Assembly: GCF_030063475.1 (NCBI RefSeq)
Contig: NZ_JASIRT010000015.1
Span: forward strand, 36,342 to 100,341
Source: Roseomonas sp. E05
GTDB lineage: Bacteria > Pseudomonadota > Alphaproteobacteria > Acetobacterales > Acetobacteraceae
Direction of reading: 5' to 3'
DNA length: 64,000 bases
Part shown: positions 57,213-64,000 of the stretch, piece by piece
How the letters are laid out: each line of letters opens with the position of its first letter
Numbering within the stretch: position 1 is the stretch's first letter
Made by a program: the position numbers and the translations under genes
The notes under the pieces: generated by a model
Seen by the model: only the letters and a program-made list of their open reading frames with translations
What the model was told of the DNA's origin: nothing
The model's database searches: none

Positions 57213-58541
57213 ATGTCGCCCCCCGTCGAGCGCGTGCACAGTGACGAGACGCTGCCGGACAGCGCCGACGTGGTCGTCATCGGCGGCGGCATCGCCGGCG
57301 TCACGGCGGCCTATTTCCTGGCGAAGAAGGGCCATTCCGTCGCGCTGATCGAGAAGGGGTGGATCGCCGGCGAGCAGTCCAGCCGCAACTGGGGCTGGTG
57401 CCGCCAGCAGAATCGCGACGAGCGCGAGCTGCCGCTGATCAAGTACAGCCTCGACCTCTGGAGCCGGCTCAGTGAGGAGATCGGCGCCGATGTCAGCTTC
57501 CGGCGCGCCGGCCTGCTCTACGTCACCACCCAGCAATCCGACCTCGACGAATGGGAGCAGTGGTCCAGCCTCGCCCGCCCCTATCAGGTGCACAGCCGGA
57601 TGCTGACCGCCGAGGAGGCGCAGGCGATGACGCCGGGCTGCACGCAGAAGTGGCTGGGCGGCGTGCATGCCCCCACCGATGGCCGCGCCGAGCCCTCCAA
57701 GGCCGTGCCGGCCCTGGCCGAGGCCGCCCGCAAGCTCGGCGTCACGCTCCACCAGGCCTGTGCCGCGCGCGGGCTGGAGACCACCGCCGGGAGGGTTGCC
57801 GCCGTCGTGACGGAGAAGGGCCGCATCCGCACCCAGGCCGTGCTCTGCGCCGGCGGCGCCTGGTCCTCGATGTTCTGCCGCCACCACGGCATCGACCTGC
57901 CGCAGGCGGGGGTGCGCTCGACCGTCTTCGCCACCACCGCAGCGCCCGAGGTCACCGCGGGCGGCCTCTCCACCCCGACCTTCGTGATCCGGCGGCGGCT
58001 GGATGGCGGCTACACCGTCTCGATCCGCGGCCGGGGGCGCCTGGAGCTGACGCCGCAGGGCCTGCGCTACGCCCGCAAGTTCTGGCCAATCTTCCGCAAA
58101 CGGCGCGAGGGCGGGGTGAAGATCCGGCTCGGCCGCTCCTTCGTCGAGGGGCCCGAGACGCTCGGGCGCTGGAGCCTGGACGGCCCCTCGCCCTTCGAGC
58201 GGGTCCGCGTGCTGGATCCGGCGCCCGATACCTCGGTGGTGGGGGAGGCGCTGGCGCAGCTCGTGGCCGCCTATCCCGCCCTGGCTGGCATCCGCATGGC
58301 GCATGCCTGGGGCGGCTGGATCGACAACATGCCGGACGCCGTGCCGGTGATCTCGCCGGTGCCGCAGCTGCCGGGCCTGTTTCTCTCCACCGGCTACAGT
58401 GGGCACGGCTTCGGCATCGGGCCCGGCGCCGGGCGCCTCGCGGCGGACCTGGTGGCGGGCGACACGCCGGTCGTGGACCCGACGCCCTTCCGCTACACCC
58501 GCCTGATTGACGGCTCGCCCCTGCCGCCCGGCCCGATGTAG
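57213..58541 (+). CDS. FAD-dependent amino-acid/amine oxidoreductase (DAO family)
   Basis: A 442-residue flavoprotein with the dinucleotide-binding motif VVVIGGGIAGVTAAYFLAKK near residue 23 and VALIEKGWIAGEQSSRNWGW after it; LCAGGAWSSMFCRHHGIDLP and GYSGHGFGIGPGAGRLAADL are the later FAD contacts. This is the D-amino-acid dehydrogenase/sarcosine-oxidase-like family, which oxidises secondary or primary amines. It is the sixth gene of the transporter operon, 31 bases after DppF with GAAGGAGAA before its ATG, so the imported solute is probably an amino acid, opine or N-alkyl amine whose C-N bond this enzyme oxidises. Confidence 0.9.
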   Translation: MSPPVERVHSDETLPDSADVVVIGGGIAGVTAAYFLAKKGHSVALIEKGWIAGEQSSRNWGWCRQQNRDERELPLIKYSLDLWSRLSEEIGADVSFRRAGLLYVTTQQSDLDEWEQWSSLARPYQVHSRMLTAEEAQAMTPGCTQKWLGGVHAPTDGRAEPSKAVPALAEAARKLGVTLHQACAARGLETTAGRVAAVVTEKGRIRTQAVLCAGGAWSSMFCRHHGIDLPQAGVRSTVFATTAAPEVTAGGLSTPTFVIRRRLDGGYTVSIRGRGRLELTPQGLRYARKFWPIFRKRREGGVKIRLGRSFVEGPETLGRWSLDGPSPFERVRVLDPAPDTSVVGEALAQLVAAYPALAGIRMAHAWGGWIDNMPDAVPVISPVPQLPGLFLSTGYSGHGFGIGPGAGRLAADLVAGDTPVVDPTPFRYTRLIDGSPLPPGPM

Positions 58542-58760
58542 GGCTGGGCCCGGAGGTCCGTCGGCGGCACCGTCGCGTGCCGCCGCAGCCGGAGCCGAGA
58601 CAGCGCCGGGGAAAGCGTCAGGATGTCTCCCTCGGGCGACCATGCCCGCGCAGCCAAATGACGAAACCAGGCTTTCGGGGAGCGGAAATTCAGGGCGGCG
58701 GGTTCCATGCATCGGCGTGCGCACACGGGCCTGTCCCCAAACCCGCCAAAGGACAGAACC

Positions 58761-58803
58761 GGGGGAGAAAGAATTCTCCCCCGAGCCCCCCCTTCTTCTT
58801 TTT
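58761..58803 (+). terminator. Probable rho-independent-type terminator
   Basis: GGGGGAGAA (58761-58769), loop AGAA, TTCTCCCCC (58774-58782), followed by a pyrimidine-rich stretch ending in six or more T (58797-58803). It lies 220 bases after the oxidase stop and is the best terminator-like structure in the window. Confidence 0.55.
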
Positions 58804-58938
58804 TATCAATCTTGTGGCGCTGACGGCACGCGGCCGCCCCGGCGACTGTCGTCGCAAGGCCAGTCAGGAACGCCCTTCGCCAGGGGCGCGGCCGGAAACT
58901 GTCGGAAAAAGGAGGGGCTCGGACGCACTGCGACCGAT

Positions 58939-58954
58939 GGGGAGCTCACTCCCC
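58939..58954. repeat. G-run palindrome
   Basis: GGGGAG (58939-58944), loop CTCA, CTCCCC (58949-58954), similar to the palindromes at 58761 and 38386. Near the end of the Sir2 gene on the other strand, for which it could be a terminator. Confidence 0.4.
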
Positions 58955-59029
58955 CAAGCTTGCTTCCGCCAAGGATTTGAGGACAGGCCCGATTCCCCGC
59001 GTGCAGGGAAGGCCGCACCTCGCTCCGCC

Positions 59030-59851
59030 TCACGGCAGCAGAAAGGCCAGAGCATCCTCGCAGGGCTGCTCCACCTTCAAGGCCACCACGTCGTCGGCGC
59101 GGGTGCGGCCGAGATTGACGGCGGCCACGGGCTTCCCGGCGCGCACCGCCGCCTGCACGAAGCGGAAGCCGGAATAGACCATCAGCGAGGAACCGACGAC
59201 CAGCATCGCGTCCGCCCGGTCAAGTGCCTGGAAGGCTGCCTCGACCCGCCCTTTCGGCACCGTCTCGCCGAAGAACACGACGTCCGGCTTGAGCAGCCCG
59301 CCGCAGGAGGGGCAGGGCGGCACGCGGAAGCCGGAAAAGTCCGTCCCGTCGAGATCGGCGTCGCCGTCCGGTGCCGTGCGGGCGTCGAGCGCGGCCCAGC
59401 CGGGATTCAGCCGGGCCAGCGCGTCCTGCATGGCCTCGCGCGGGCTGGTTCGCTCGCAGCCCAGGCAGCGCACCTGGTCCAACCGCCCGTGCAGGTCGAT
59501 CACCCCGGTACTTCCGGCGGCCTGGTGCAGGCGGTCCACGTTCTGGGTCAGCAGCAGCTCGCTCTTGCCCAGGCTTTCGAGGCGCGCCAGCGCCGAATGG
59601 GCCGGGTTGGGCTTCACGCGGCCGAAGACCCGCCAGCCGATCAGGCTGCGCGCCCAGTAGCGCTGGCGCGTCGCCGCGCTGCCCATGAAGGCCTGGAAGG
59701 TCACGGGCTGAGCGCGCTTCCACTGGCCGTCGGCGTCACGGTAGTCAGGAATGCCGGAATTCGTGCTGCAGCCGGCGCCGGTCAGCACGAAAAGCCGCCG
59801 GTGGTGGTGGATGAACGCCTGCAGCCGCGTGCTCTCGCTCATGCCCGACAT
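59030..59851 (-). CDS. Sir2 family NAD-dependent protein deacylase
   Basis: A 273-residue sirtuin. VLTGAGCSTNSGIPDYRD (residues 22-39) binds NAD, LTQNVDRLHQAAGS (101-114) is the TQNxD motif, histidine 121 in DLHGRLDQVRC is the catalytic base, and cysteines 129/132 and 180/183 (CLGC, CPSC) bind zinc. LLKPDVVFFGETVP and VGSSLMVYSGF complete the fold. It removes acyl groups from lysines, often reversing inhibition of acyl-CoA synthetases, which fits a region rich in those enzymes, though no direct link is seen. Met1 and Met4 are both possible starts. Confidence 0.94.
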   Translation of the reverse strand: MSGMSESTRLQAFIHHHRRLFVLTGAGCSTNSGIPDYRDADGQWKRAQPVTFQAFMGSAATRQRYWARSLIGWRVFGRVKPNPAHSALARLESLGKSELLLTQNVDRLHQAAGSTGVIDLHGRLDQVRCLGCERTSPREAMQDALARLNPGWAALDARTAPDGDADLDGTDFSGFRVPPCPSCGGLLKPDVVFFGETVPKGRVEAAFQALDRADAMLVVGSSLMVYSGFRFVQAAVRAGKPVAAVNLGRTRADDVVALKVEQPCEDALAFLLP

Positions 59852-59960
59852 CTACGGCGAAGCGGCGGCGGCGGCCATGGGCCTCCGCGACCGGCCCAGA
59901 ACCACCAGCCCGGAGCCGGGCGGTAATACGGCCCGCGCCCTCGCCGCAGAGGAAAATATT

Positions 59961-59989
59961 GGCGCCTGACGCTGCGCACGTCAGGTGCC
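59961..59989. repeat. Strong inverted repeat upstream of the Sir2 gene
   Basis: GGCGCCTGACG (59961-59971) pairs with CGTCAGGTGCC (59979-59989) over 11 bases with one G-T pair. It may be a terminator for something lost, an operator or part of an element end. Confidence 0.45.
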
Positions 59990-60162
59990 CTGCATCATCG
60001 CCCTCTGTCCGTCACGGTCGGGGCACGCCCCGCCGCAGGGAATATCGGAGGCGAAGCCCCGCATCGCCGGGCGGCACCCCTCCCCTGCCCTGTCAGCCCC
60101 TGGGCCGCTCCCGATCGCGCCAGGCCTGGCGATGCCGAGCGTCATGCGGGAGGTCTTCTCCT

Positions 60163-60176
60163 GGTTCTGTTGCAAA
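60163..60176. mobile_element. Possible IS6-family terminal repeat remnant
   Basis: GGTTCTGTTGCAAA resembles the terminal inverted repeats of IS6-family elements. No transposase of that family and no second end are seen, so at most a solitary scar. Confidence 0.3.
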
Positions 60177-60300
60177 CGGCCTGAGGTTCACAGTGGGGCA
60201 GAACATCGCCAGGCGATCTGGGTGGGTTGAGGTGGTTCCCATCCGTCGGGCAGTCTGACGGCCTGGGCAAGCTCGGCCATGGCTGTCCTCAGGCCGCCAG

Positions 60301-60339
60301 TCTCGTCATCTCGTCATCTCGTCATCTCGTCATCTCGTC
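60301..60339. repeat. Tandem repeat of TCTCGTCA
   Basis: Nearly five head-to-tail copies of the octamer TCTCGTCA. It is outside any gene and next to transposase remnants; slippage of a short sequence is the simplest origin. Confidence 0.85.
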
Positions 60340-60450
60340 TGGAGGAAGTAGGCCTTTGCCTTTTGGATCAGGGCGCAGATCCTACTCGGCCAGCGTGTCA
60401 GGCCAGGGCCCTGCGACGTTGAGCCGCTCGCCACAACGGCCGCAGCCGTT

Positions 60451-60810
60451 ATGCCCTTCGAGCAACTCCTCGCAGAGGCCGGGTACGGCGGCGAGGCCAA
60501 CCATCGTCTCTGCCGCGAGGAACTGAAAGCGGACAACCTGATCCCCGCCAAGAAGCGCTGCCCGGTCCAGGTCACCGCCACCACCCCGCTGCGTCAGAAG
60601 ATGGCCATAAGGCTTGGACCGCCAGGCAAAGAAGTAGACCAAGCCACGTACCGGCAGTGCTGGAGGGCCGAGGCTGTCATGTCTGTCGTCAAGCGCCGTT
60701 GCGGTGATGCGCTGATTGCCCGCGTCGAGGCTACCCCGCGCATCCAGGCTCTGCTTCGCGGCCTCGCCTATAACCTCCAGCGCCTTGTCCGCCTCCAGCT
60801 CACACCGTGA
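60451..60810 (+). pseudogene. IS4-type transposase, C-terminal remnant
   Basis: About 119 codons matching the C-terminal third of a DDE transposase: AEAGYGGEANHRLCREEL, then LIPAKKRCPVQ, and YRQCWRAEAVMSVVKRRCGD, ending LRGLAYNLQRLVRLQLTP. The IS4 signature Y-(2)-R-(3)-E-(6)-K is recognisable with cysteine in place of arginine. The N-terminal two thirds, including the first two catalytic aspartates, are missing, so it cannot transpose. Confidence 0.75.
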
Positions 60811-60834
60811 GGCTTTCGACAGAGCAAAAGCCTC
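60809..60834. repeat. Inverted repeat at the end of the transposase remnant
   Basis: GAGGCTTT (60809-60816) and AAAGCCTC (60827-60834), an exact 8-bp inverted repeat immediately after the remnant's stop; likely its terminator or a junction between two element scars. Confidence 0.5.
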
Positions 60835-60866
60835 TAACGGAACCTGCTGAGCGGCATTGTGGGGGT

Positions 60867-61000
60867 ATGACGAAGCCCCTTGTTCCCGATGATCTATGGG
60901 CGGCGGTCGCGCTGTTGTTGCCGCCGGAGCGGCCCAAGCCGAAGAGTGAGCGCCCCCGGTTGCCGGAGCGGGCCGCGCTGACCGGGATTGTGTTCACCCG
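60867..61000 (+). pseudogene. IS5-type transposase, N-terminal remnant
   Basis: The first 45 codons (PLVPDDLWAAVALLLPPERP then RPRLPERAALTGIVFTR) match the N-terminal DUF4096-type domain of IS5-family transposases. After GIVFTR the homology stops where intact proteins continue with RTGIPW, and an unrelated frame runs to a stop at 61079. The gene is broken by deletion. Confidence 0.75.
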
Positions 61001-61178
61001 GCGACCTGCCGCCCATGCCGAGCGAGCACTGGCCGCCGGCCAACTTGGTGCTGACGATACAACAACTTGTTGCGCGTGATGAGAGTCAGCCCCGGCGCGG
61101 AGCAATGATTTGCCGTAAGGCAGCGAGGATCTGCCTCCCAAACGTCCGCTTCCATGACCGTGGCACGGATCATGCAGG

Positions 61179-62081
61179 ATGTCAGACGCGCCTTTCTCGT
61201 CTGGTTCACCAAAAAAGGGAAGATCCAGTGCGGTGTTGACGGAATACGACCCTGCGCCGTTTTACTGCGCAGCTCTCACGGCCGAAGCCGTGCTCCAGTT
61301 CCACGTCACCGACCGGGAGAACCTGACCTCGATCGCGAGCGCCATTGCGCTGGCGCGCGAGAATGTCCGGATTCTGCGGCCCATCGCTCCCAGCGGGATC
61401 TGGGCGCAGCTGAATGTCTTCCGCAGATGGCTGAGCGGACTTGACGATGCGGCGCTCGCGCCATCCAACTTCGCGCGCCTGCTCGGGCAGATCAAGGGGG
61501 CCTGCCAGGCCCATGCCGGCATCGCCAAGGGCACGCTGCACCGCGACCAAGGCTCGTATTTCCACCGGCTCGGCCCTGTCCTGGAACGCGCCGATCAGGC
61601 CATCCGCCTGCTCGGCATCAAGTACCACCTGCTTCTTTCGAAGGTTTCAGATGCAGGGCCGCCCATTGGCGTCGTGCAATGGAATGTCCTGCTCCGCTCC
61701 GCCGCCGCCGACCACGCCTACCTTCGGGCGGTCCCGAGCGGGGTCAGCCCGGCGGGTGTGGCGGGCTTCCTGTTGCTTCACCCGCGCTTTCCGCGCCCGG
61801 TGGCCTTCGTCAGCGAGGCGGTCCGCCTCTTGGCGGTGCTCCGATCCCGCCATGCGCTGACCGCTGGGGCAGGTGTCGAGGCGGAGTTGAGGAAGCTACA
61901 CGCGGCTCTCGGCGCCTTGACCATTAAGGAGGTTTTGCGGCAGGGGCTGCACCAGTTCCTCGGCGGGATCCAGCAACGGCTGATCACGGCCAGCACCAGT
62001 CTGGCGGGGGCCTTCTTCGATCGAGAAGCCAATGCCGCGCAGCCACAGTCCCAGAACTGGTCTACCCCATGCCTATCCTGA
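61179..62081 (+). pseudogene. Alpha-E domain protein, N-terminally truncated
   Basis: Reads as an alpha-E (DUF403) protein from roughly residue 35 of the frame: TDRENLTSIASAIALARENV with RILRPIAPSGIWAQLNVFRR, then DQGSYFHRLGPVLERADQAI, the family core, to a normal C-terminus. The family's usual N-terminus (a helix with LSRxAxxxYWxxRYxERAE) is absent; the sequence before it joins IS debris, so about 50-60 residues were lost. An ATG at 61179 could still give a 300-residue chimeric product. It overlaps the transglutaminase start by 13 bases, the usual operon partner. Confidence 0.7.
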
Positions 62082-63013
62082 CCGTGCGCCATGTGACGGT
62101 CTACCATTACAAGCAGCCCGTGAGCTTCGGCGAGCACAGGATGATGCTGCGCCCCCGCGAGGGGCATGACCAACGGCTGATCGAAACCAGGCTCGACATC
62201 ACGCCCAGACCAACGGAGATCCGCTGGATCCACGACGTGTTCGGCAACAGCGTCGCTGCCGCCCGTTTCAAGGGACGCGCTCGCGAGCTTCGCTTCGAGA
62301 GCACCGTCCAGCTAGATCACCAACCGCTGAATGTTCTGGAATACGAACTGGAAGGCTATGCGCGAACTTATCCGTTCTCTTATGGAACGGAGGAGATCCC
62401 GGACCTGGCCCGCTCCGTCGAGCGCCATTATCCCGATCCGGATCGGGCGGTAGACCGCTGGGCACGCCAGTTCCTGCGCGACAAAGGCCCGACCGACACG
62501 CTTGACCTCCTGGCCAGGATGACCTGCGCGGCCAAGCGCAGCCTGACCTACATTCCGCGCCATGAGCGGGGTATCCAGGAGCCCGCCAAAACGCTGAAGC
62601 TCGGCAGCGGCACCTGCCGTGACTACGCCGTCCTGATGATCGAGGCCGCCCGGTCGCTTGGCTTCGCGGCCCGCTTCGTCTCGGGATACCTGTACAGCCC
62701 AGGCCGGGACGGCGGCCATGTGGGGGGCGGTTCGACCCATGCCTGGGTCCGCATCTATCTGCCAGGCGCCGGGTGGGTCGAGTTCGATCCCACCAACGGC
62801 ATCGTCGGCAGCCGCGACCTCATCCGGGTCGCCATCGCACGGGATCCCTCCCAGGCGGTGCCGCTGCACGGAACCTGGATGGGATTCCCCTCCGACAATC
62901 TTGGGATGACGGTGGACGTCAGCGTCACCTCCACCGACAAGGGCGATGGCAGCGGCAGCCGCCCATTTCCGCAGCCCGGCACGCGGCCCGACACATCCCG
63001 TCCTTTGTCCTGA
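62069..63013 (+). CDS. Transglutaminase-like cysteine protease family protein (with N-terminal beta domain)
   Basis: A 314-residue protein. VRHVTVYHYKQPVSFGEHRM is the bacterial transglutaminase N-terminal domain, and the papain-like core has cysteine 183 in GSGTCRDYAVLM, histidine 224 in GSTHAWVRIYLPG and aspartate 240 in EFDPTNG, a complete triad. Members cleave or form amide bonds and are usually encoded with alpha-E and circularly permuted ATP-grasp proteins in a proposed peptide-modification system. Only the alpha-E partner (damaged) and a second transglutaminase are present here. Confidence 0.9.
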   Translation: MPILTVRHVTVYHYKQPVSFGEHRMMLRPREGHDQRLIETRLDITPRPTEIRWIHDVFGNSVAAARFKGRARELRFESTVQLDHQPLNVLEYELEGYARTYPFSYGTEEIPDLARSVERHYPDPDRAVDRWARQFLRDKGPTDTLDLLARMTCAAKRSLTYIPRHERGIQEPAKTLKLGSGTCRDYAVLMIEAARSLGFAARFVSGYLYSPGRDGGHVGGGSTHAWVRIYLPGAGWVEFDPTNGIVGSRDLIRVAIARDPSQAVPLHGTWMGFPSDNLGMTVDVSVTSTDKGDGSGSRPFPQPGTRPDTSRPLS

Positions 63014-63048
63014 CAGATCACCGGTTCTTCAAGCAGGAGCGTACGTCC

Positions 63049-63861
63049 ATGCAGATCCGCGCCGGGTATGAGGTCACTTATGACTGCCCGCAACCGACCC
63101 CGATGCTGCTCGCGCTGAGCGTCCACCCTTCGCGCCTGCCCGACGTCGTCGGCCCGCATCAGATCGCGTTCGACCCGCCGGTCCGGACGACGGAATACCG
63201 CGACAGTTTCGGCAATATCTGCACCCGCCTCGTTGCTCCGCCCGGCCGGCTCACGATCTCGGCGGATTTCCTGATCCAGGATCCCGGCATGCCGGACATC
63301 GTCGCTCCGGATGCCGTGCAGCACTCCATTGAGGATCTGCCGGATGAAACGCTGGTCTTTCTCCTCGGCAGCCGCTACTGCGATACCGACCGCTTCGCCG
63401 ATCTTGCCTGGTCCTTGTTTGGCAGCACCCCCCCGGGATGGGCTCGGGTTCAGGCCATTTGCGACTATGTGCATGGCCGAATTGCCTTCGGCTACGAACA
63501 TGCGGATCCCACCAGGACGGCCTGGAGCGGCCATATGGAACAGCGCGGTGTCTGTCGTGATTTCGCGCATCTCGCAGTCACCCTCTGCCGCTGCATGAAC
63601 ATCCCTGCGCGCTACTGCACGGGATATCTGGGCGACATCGGAGTGCCACTCTCGGATGCGCCGATGGACTTCAGTGCCTGGTTCGATGTCTATCTGGGCG
63701 GCCGCTGGTACACGTTTGACGCTAGGCACAACACGCCCCGGACCGGTAGGATCCTCATGGCACGGGGTAGAGATGCAACCGATGTTGCACTCGCCACCAC
63801 CTTTGGCCCTTGTTCGCTGGTCGGGTTCACCGTGACCGCGGACGAAGTACCTGCCCCATGA
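63049..63861 (+). CDS. Transglutaminase-like family protein, second copy
   Basis: A 270-residue transglutaminase-like protein of the shorter type. Cysteine 169 in RGVCRDFAHLAVTLCRCMNI is the nucleophile and aspartate 224 is in WYTFDARHNTP. The position of the usual histidine is serine 209 (MDFSAWFDVYLGGRW), so the standard triad is incomplete; some relatives also lack it. It starts 35 bases after the first transglutaminase gene with CAGGAG upstream and probably shares its transcript. Its partner role may be structural or regulatory if catalysis is lost. Confidence 0.87.
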   Translation: MQIRAGYEVTYDCPQPTPMLLALSVHPSRLPDVVGPHQIAFDPPVRTTEYRDSFGNICTRLVAPPGRLTISADFLIQDPGMPDIVAPDAVQHSIEDLPDETLVFLLGSRYCDTDRFADLAWSLFGSTPPGWARVQAICDYVHGRIAFGYEHADPTRTAWSGHMEQRGVCRDFAHLAVTLCRCMNIPARYCTGYLGDIGVPLSDAPMDFSAWFDVYLGGRWYTFDARHNTPRTGRILMARGRDATDVALATTFGPCSLVGFTVTADEVPAP

Positions 63862-63915
63862 AGTCAGAGCATGGCATTCGATGGACTTGCTTCGGTTTAT
63901 TGGAGGGGCGTTGGA

Positions 63916-64000
63916 TCAGTTTGCGGCCATCTTCTCGAACAGGGCCGGGCTTGTGAAGTCGGGCGCGGAGTGGCGCCGGACGGGGTTGTAGAAACCATCG
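63916..64000 (-). mobile_element. IS3-type transposase, C-terminal end (runs off window)
   Basis: The - strand frame ending at 63916 translates to DGFYNPVRRHSAPDFTSPA followed by LFEKMAAN and a stop. FYNPxRRHSAxxxxSPxxFE is the hallmark C-terminus of IS3-family (IS3/IS2/IS51-type) OrfB integrase-like transposases. Whether the element is intact lies outside the window. It places a mobile element directly beyond the transglutaminase genes. Confidence 0.75.

Larger units (their letters stand above)
58542..59029. other. Intergenic region with G-run palindromes
   Basis: 488 bases between the oxidase and the convergent Sir2 gene. It holds two G-run palindromes and a T-rich stretch but no credible gene; the 449-codon + strand frame crossing it is the antisense shadow of the Sir2 gene. 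Confidence 0.5.
59852..60450. other. Intergenic region with hairpin, IS-end-like sequence and tandem repeat
   Basis: About 600 bases without a credible gene between the Sir2 gene and the first transposase remnant. It contains the 11-bp hairpin at 59961-59989, an IS6-type end-like sequence at 60163-60176 and the octamer tandem at 60301-60339, and marks the start of the scarred region. Confidence 0.5.

Noticed and set aside
58577..59926. 449-codon + strand frame
   Set aside because: Covers the intergenic gap and the antisense of the Sir2 gene; no domain, while the Sir2 frame has all catalytic motifs.
59961..59989. tRNA or small RNA gene at the strong hairpin
   Set aside because: Only one stem; no cloverleaf, CCA end or promoter-like signals.
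60301..60339. CRISPR-like repeat
   Set aside because: An eight-base unit repeated without spacers; simple tandem repeat.

Overview
The window is very GC-rich DNA, packed with ATGA and TGATG gene overlaps and with Bug-type periplasmic receptors, CaiB/BaiF CoA-transferases and enoyl-CoA hydratases. This gene content and codon use suggest an alphaproteobacterial chromosome, most like Acetobacteraceae (Roseomonas and relatives). That placement is inferred from gene content alone: no rRNA, tRNA, CRISPR array or replication origin was seen. The window is mainly an accessory catabolic region.

Layout. (1) 1-6021, + strand: a TRAP transporter (5'-truncated receptor, small and large permease), a dihydroorotate-dehydrogenase-like flavoprotein, a DUF6282 metallohydrolase-like protein, a small unknown ORF and a two-cupin protein. 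(2) 6375-15273, - strand: nine tightly coupled genes for acyl-CoA chemistry (two acyl-CoA dehydrogenases, an NDP-forming acyl-CoA synthetase, two CaiB/BaiF CoA-transferases, an enoyl-CoA hydratase, a carboxymuconolactone-decarboxylase-like protein and a GST), preceded by a GntR/UTRA regulator and two Bug receptors (15423-18299). A repeated AT-rich motif, RGTCA-N4-TATGG, occurs at three upstream regions and is a candidate GntR operator. (3) 18568-21758: quinone-reductase-like protein and Bug receptor (-), divergent CoA-transferase (+). (4) 22037-26268: serine/alanine-glyoxylate-type aminotransferase divergent from a giant FAD/Fe-S 2-hydroxyacid dehydrogenase. (5) 26657-39222: a MarR regulator and what looks like its regulon, a split ADP-forming acyl-CoA synthetase, an HMG-CoA-lyase-like protein with an altered active site, three enoyl-CoA hydratases, two Bug receptors, a nitronate-monooxygenase-like flavoprotein, a CoA-transferase, an AMP-forming acyl-CoA ligase and an alpha/beta-hydrolase-fold protein. 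The same 17-bp palindrome GGTTGA-N5-TCAACC precedes the first operon and lies between the two divergent Bug genes.

(6) 39328-50956: cytosine-deaminase-like amidohydrolase, an SDR with a degenerate active site, a small exported protein, a Crp/Fnr regulator, a LysR regulator divergent from an orphan peptide-type binding protein and an LLM flavin monooxygenase, then a 950-residue cyclase-domain/STAND-ATPase/TPR regulator divergent from a SnoaL-like protein. (7) 51547-58541: a complete Dpp-type ABC transporter operon (binding protein, two permeases, two ATPases) ending in a FAD-dependent amine/amino-acid oxidase. (8) 59030-64000: a Sir2 deacylase, then a region scarred by insertion-sequence remnants, an alpha-E protein that lost its N-terminus, two transglutaminase-like proteins and the end of an IS3-type transposase.

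The genes share a logic: many uptake receptors each placed beside a regulator and a set of CoA-activation and beta-oxidation-like enzymes, so that separate organic acids can be captured, activated as CoA thioesters and broken down. No TctA/TctB membrane subunits are present for the five Bug receptors. Substrates cannot be named from sequence.
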